Source: Planctomycetota bacterium (GTDB lineage Bacteria > Planctomycetota > UBA8742 > SKZP01 > JAIOTL01). Taken from it: a stretch of 7,924 bases of DNA. Both the position numbers and the translations under genes were made by a program. The stretch's first letter is position 1, and each line of letters starts with the position of its first letter. Below, one piece after another: positions 7,526 to 7,924 of the stretch. The DNA lies in contig JAIOTL010000162.1 in NCBI GenBank assembly GCA_021106775.1, positions 1 to 7,924 on the forward strand, written 5' to 3'. The notes beneath the pieces were generated by a model. The model had not been told where the DNA came from, searched no databases, and was given only the letters and a program-made list of their open reading frames with translations.

Positions 7526-7664
7526 AAATAACCATTTTTGTGTAATACAATTGATTATATATTAAAACCCTCAGAAACAAAGTATTAATCAATGTATGTT
7601 AGTCGACAATTTATAAAAGTGATTATTGGTCAATTTAAGGAATATTCAGGTGCTTAGCATGCAA
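7526..7664. other. Non-coding region upstream of the kinase
   Basis: This 139-bp A/T-rich stretch lies between two minus-strand genes. It holds the candidate promoter and a short 5' leader. There is no recognisable Shine-Dalgarno sequence before the kinase ATG; the preceding bases are TGGTTATTT. No stable hairpin with a U-tract was found after the upstream gene's stop. Confidence 0.5.
7554..7581 (-). promoter_or_regulatory. Possible sigma70-type promoter for the kinase operon
   Basis: On the minus strand a perfect TATAAT (7559-7554) lies about 28 nt upstream of the kinase ATG. A weak -35-like TTTGTT (7581-7576) precedes it with a 16-nt spacer, matching the consensus poorly. It is in the right place for the operon, but in such A/T-rich DNA TATAAT arises by chance. 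If the host uses a Bacteroidota sigma factor, the motif would not apply; no clear TAnnTTTG was found. Confidence 0.3.
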
Positions 7665-7924
7665 TTAATCTTCTGGATCAGTTAGTGTTTTAGAATATTT
7701 TTGCCAACTTTTCAGCGATTTAATTCCTCGACCAGATACATCGATTAGAGCAATCTTAATCTCGTTTATCATTTCATCATCATCAATTATTTCTTCCCAC
7801 AGCTCAACAAGCGGTACACAAGCGGATTTCTCACCGATTTTTCGAAAAGCATAAATTATTTCCAAACGGAATTGATATTCGAGATATTCGTTGTCAGCCC
7901 GATAATCCCTGAGCTGAATCGTAA
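7665..7924 (-). CDS. C-terminal fragment of a HEAT-repeat protein (5' end outside window)
   Basis: The frame is open to the right edge and ends at TAA 7667-7665. A TTG at 7865 could be read as a start for a 66-residue protein, but the frame continues through 7866-7922 without a stop and encodes the same helical pattern, so this is the end of a longer gene. The visible 86 residues include EIIYAFRKIGEKSACVPLVE and EMINEIKIALIDVSG, which have the spacing of HEAT or PBS-lyase-type repeats (helix, Ile-Gly, Pro-Leu-Val, then a second Ala-containing helix). Such repeats form binding scaffolds. There is no catalytic motif. It reads in the same direction as the kinase operon, 139 bp away; whether transcription runs through is unclear. 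Confidence 0.75.
   Translation of the reverse strand, partial: TIQLRDYRADNEYLEYQFRLEIIYAFRKIGEKSACVPLVELWEEIIDDDEMINEIKIALIDVSGRGIKSLKSWQKYSKTLTDPED

Noticed and set aside
7665..7865. Complete 66-residue small protein starting at TTG 7865
   Set aside because: The same frame continues without a stop to the right edge with HEAT-like sequence, so it is the tail of a longer gene.
1..7924. tRNA, rRNA, CRISPR, insertion sequence or riboswitch
   Set aside because: Reading both strands gave no clustered repeats, no transposase motifs, no cloverleaf-like element and no conserved leader structure; nearly all the window is coding.

Overview
The window is AT-rich, densely coded bacterial chromosome. 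No plasmid, phage, insertion-sequence, CRISPR, rRNA or tRNA signature is visible. The taxon cannot be fixed. Weak or absent Shine-Dalgarno sequence at the largest gene, an A/T-rich codon pattern, alpha-solenoid (HEAT-like) proteins and a large multi-PAS hybrid histidine kinase would fit an environmental member of the Bacteroidota/Chlorobiota (FCB) group. This is a low-confidence inference.

Layout: on the + strand, 2-1480 is the 3' part of a gene for a helical, HEAT-like protein of unknown function, open at the left edge. It converges across 55 bp with a minus-strand cluster of three genes. In transcription order these are: a 1373-residue membrane-bound hybrid histidine kinase (7525-3404); a 302-residue FAD/NAD(P)-dependent oxidoreductase of the thioredoxin-reductase fold that lacks the redox CxxC (3369-2461); and a 315-residue radical SAM protein related to the RNA methyltransferases RlmN and Cfr (2483-1536). 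The gap between kinase and flavoprotein is 34 nt, and the flavoprotein and radical SAM genes overlap by 23 nt, so co-transcription is likely and translational coupling is plausible. A 139-bp non-coding stretch (7526-7664) lies upstream of the kinase and probably holds the promoter. At the right edge is the C-terminal end of another minus-strand HEAT-repeat protein.

Most interesting part: the flavoprotein/radical SAM pair. The radical SAM protein keeps the CX3CX2C cluster motif, the GEP motif and the C-terminal Cys-Gly-Gln of RlmN/Cfr. It lacks the N-terminal accessory domain, and the second catalytic cysteine (Cys118 in E. coli RlmN) aligns with isoleucine. The flavoprotein looks able to bind FAD and NAD(P)H but cannot use the standard thioredoxin-reductase dithiol, so it could serve as a dedicated electron source for the iron-sulfur enzyme. 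The kinase may control or merely accompany the pair. Function is inferred from sequence motifs only.
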